Made by a program: the position numbers and the translations under genes | The notes under the pieces: generated by a model | What the model was told of the DNA's origin: nothing | Database searches by the model: none | The model's input: the letters and a program-made list of their open reading frames with translations, nothing else | Part shown: piece after piece, positions 62,380 to 64,000 of the stretch | How positions within the stretch are numbered: the stretch's first letter is position 1 | Layout of the letters: each line of letters starts with the position of its first letter | Assembly (NCBI GenBank): GCA_963789535.1 | Contig: CAWBKU010000005.1 | Location: 868,001-932,000, forward strand | DNA from: CAVXHQ01 sp963789535 | GTDB taxonomy: Bacteria > Pseudomonadota > Alphaproteobacteria > Rhodobacterales > Rhodobacteraceae | Length of the DNA stretch: 64,000 bases | Reading direction: 5' to 3'

Positions 62380-62703
62380 ATGCGCTACGTCTATCTGGCC
62401 CTCGCCGTCTGGGGCGCGATCCATCCGATGTACTGGTTCGTCACGTTCATGCGCGCCGAGGGCACCGGCCTGCCGGGCCTGATCGACGCGTGGTACGTAA
62501 ACGCCTCGAGCACCGGCCTCGTCTGGGATCTGACCATCGCGGCGATCGCGCTGACCGTCTGGGTGCTGGCCGAAACCATACAGCGCCGCGACTGGCTGCG
62601 CCTTCTGGCGATCCCGGCGACATTCGGCATCGGCGTCAGTTGCGGCCTGCCCCTCTATCTGTTCCTGCGGTCGCGCGCAGCGGGAGAATCTGGCGCGGGC
62701 TGA
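62380..62703 (+). CDS. DUF2834 membrane protein
   Basis: A 107-residue protein with three hydrophobic segments (YVYLALAVWGAIHPMYWFV, VWDLTIAAIALTVWVLAET, LLAIPATFGIGVSCGLPLYLF), matching the DUF2834 family of small membrane proteins. Function unknown. It starts two bases after the small lipoprotein stop and lies in the argH-lysA operon. Confidence 0.82.
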   Translation: MRYVYLALAVWGAIHPMYWFVTFMRAEGTGLPGLIDAWYVNASSTGLVWDLTIAAIALTVWVLAETIQRRDWLRLLAIPATFGIGVSCGLPLYLFLRSRAAGESGAG

Positions 62704-62756
62704 AACGTCGGAGCCTCCGGCGGGAGGTATTTTCAGCAAGGAAAAGCAGGGGCACC

Positions 62757-64000
62757 GTGGACCATTTTCTCTACCGGAACGGCGAACTGCATGCCGAGGA
62801 CGTGCCGCTGCGCGACATCGCCGCGGCGGTGGGAACGCCGGTCTACGTCTATTCGACGGCGACGCTGCTGCGGCATTTCGCGCTCTTCGACGCGGCGCTG
62901 GCGGGGATGCCGCACCTCGTGTGCTATGCGATGAAGGCGCTGAGCAACGTCGCGGTCCTCAAGGTGCTGGGCGATGCCGGTGCGGGCATGGATGTCGTCT
63001 CGGCAGGGGAATACCTGCGGGCGCGCGCGGCGGGGGTGCCGGGGGAAAGGATCGTGTTCTCGGGCGTCGGCAAGACCGGCGACGAGATGCGGCTGGCTCT
63101 CGAAGGCGGCATCCGGCAGTTCAACGTCGAGAGCGAGCCGGAGATGGCGATGCTCGACGCCGTGGCACGGGAACTCGGGGTGGTCGCACCGATCACGATC
63201 CGGGTGAACCCGGACGTCGATGCCAGGACCCATGCGAAGATCGCGACGGGCAAATCCGAGAACAAGTTCGGCATTCCGATCGCGCGGGCGCGCGCGGTCT
63301 ATGCGCTGGCCGCCCGGCTGCCGGGTCTGCGGGTCGTCGGGATCGACGTGCACATCGGCTCGCAACTCACCGATCTGGCGCCCTTCGAGGCGGCGTTCCG
63401 CAAGGTGGCGGACCTGACCGGGGTGCTGCGCGCCGACGGCCACGACATCCGGCGCCTCGATCTCGGCGGCGGCCTCGGCATCCCCTATGTGCAGACGAAC
63501 GCCGCGCCGCCATTGCCGAGCGACTTCGGCGACCTGATCCGCCGCACCGTGGGGCATCTGGACTGCGAGATCGAGATCGAGCCGGGGCGCCTTATCGCGG
63601 GCAATGCCGGGATATTGCTGTCGAGGGTCATCTACAACAAATCCGGCGAGGGCCGCGATTTCCTCATCCTCGACGCCGCGATGAACGACCTCATCCGCCC
63701 GGCGATGTACGACGCGCACCACGACATCGTGCCGCTGATCGAGCCGGCGCCGGGCACAGCGCAGGCGCCCGTCGACATCGTCGGGCCGGTCTGCGAATCG
63801 GGCGACACCTTTGCCCGTCGGCGCGACATGCCGCCCTTGGCCGACGGCGATCTCGTCGCGTTCCGCTCGGCGGGCGCCTACGGCGCGGTGATGGCGAGCG
63901 AATACAACTCGCGCCCCCTGATCCCCGAGGTGCTGGTGAACGGGGATCAATTCGCGGTTATCCGCCGCCGTCCCACCTATGAAGAGATGATTTCGCGCGA
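62757..64000 (+). CDS. lysA: Diaminopimelate decarboxylase LysA (3' end outside window)
   Basis: Last step of lysine synthesis: meso-diaminopimelate to lysine, PLP-dependent. From GTG 62757 the frame reads without a stop to the window edge (414 codons). PLP-Lys60 in CYAMKALSN, then SAGEYLRARAAGVPGERIVFSG, GIDVHIGSQLTD, LDLGGGLGIPY, DLIRPAMYDAHH, VGPVCESGDTFA and FRSAGAYGAVMASEYNSRPL. The last residues RRRPTYEEMISR show that only about eight residues are missing. Confidence 0.95.
   Translation, partial: MDHFLYRNGELHAEDVPLRDIAAAVGTPVYVYSTATLLRHFALFDAALAGMPHLVCYAMKALSNVAVLKVLGDAGAGMDVVSAGEYLRARAAGVPGERIVFSGVGKTGDEMRLALEGGIRQFNVESEPEMAMLDAVARELGVVAPITIRVNPDVDARTHAKIATGKSENKFGIPIARARAVYALAARLPGLRVVGIDVHIGSQLTDLAPFEAAFRKVADLTGVLRADGHDIRRLDLGGGLGIPYVQTNAAPPLPSDFGDLIRRTVGHLDCEIEIEPGRLIAGNAGILLSRVIYNKSGEGRDFLILDAAMNDLIRPAMYDAHHDIVPLIEPAPGTAQAPVDIVGPVCESGDTFARRRDMPPLADGDLVAFRSAGAYGAVMASEYNSRPLIPEVLVNGDQFAVIRRRPTYEEMISR

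Noticed and set aside
1..64000. CRISPR arrays
   Set aside because: No regularly spaced repeats of 25-40 bases seen, and no cas genes.

Overview
The window is a G+C-rich chromosomal segment from an alphaproteobacterium, almost certainly a member of the Rhodobacteraceae/Rhodobacterales. The evidence is the mix of family-typical genes: CcrM-type GANTC methyltransferase, two tandem DUF2125 proteins, DUF4170 and DUF3576 proteins, the waaA-lpxK pair, YjbH/YjbF, a TldD/PmbA protein, a Rhodobacter-type porin, and an argH-lipoprotein-DUF2834-lysA order.

Layout. 1-7.1 kb: purine salvage pair (ade, amn), an HU protein, an EamA exporter, a GST with a divergent WYL regulator, and a LacI regulator. 7.28-19.5 kb: an AT-richer accessory region bounded by tRNA-Arg(CCT) and tRNA-Asn(GTT). 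It holds a Mrr-like nuclease, a higBA toxin-antitoxin pair, a 5'-truncated phage/plasmid primase-helicase followed by a cluster of GGATAC repeats, a decayed and internally inverted IS66 element, the C-terminal stump of a tyrosine integrase with an HTH/excisionase-like gene, a serine recombinase overlapping an unknown gene, and an unrecognised two-gene unit (soluble protein plus four-helix membrane protein). 19.65-22.4 kb: an IS256 element with a nonsense codon, split by an IS110/IS1111 element. 22.4-31 kb: K+ uptake (ktrB/ktrA), a dihaem cytochrome, a membrane-anchored winged-helix regulator, rnhB and ccrM. 31-38 kb: alkB, mutY, dciA, dsbA, lpxK, waaA, cysQ. 38-46 kb: pmbA, two DUF2125 genes, an SDR, MscS and a flavoprotein. 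46-50.5 kb: a yjb-like exopolysaccharide locus. 50.5-57.5 kb: holA-lptE-leuS, a DUF3576 lipoprotein, a porin and yggS. 57.5-64 kb: a DsbD-N-like protein, yqgE, an EEP hydrolase, a TlpA thioredoxin, argH and lysA (which runs off the end).

How genes work together. Amn and Ade convert AMP to adenine and then hypoxanthine. WaaA, LpxK, LptE and a possible LptM-like lipoprotein all serve lipopolysaccharide synthesis or export. DciA and HolA serve replication; CcrM, MutY and RnhB serve DNA methylation and repair. DsbA, the DsbD-N-like protein and TlpA serve periplasmic thiol chemistry.

Quality warning. At least eight genes (tnpB of IS66, ccrM, mutY, the second DUF2125 gene, lptE, leuS, the porin, tlpA) are broken by single-base indels, mostly one extra base in a short run. 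Several of these genes are essential or nearly so, so most breaks are probably assembly or sequencing errors, not real pseudogenes.
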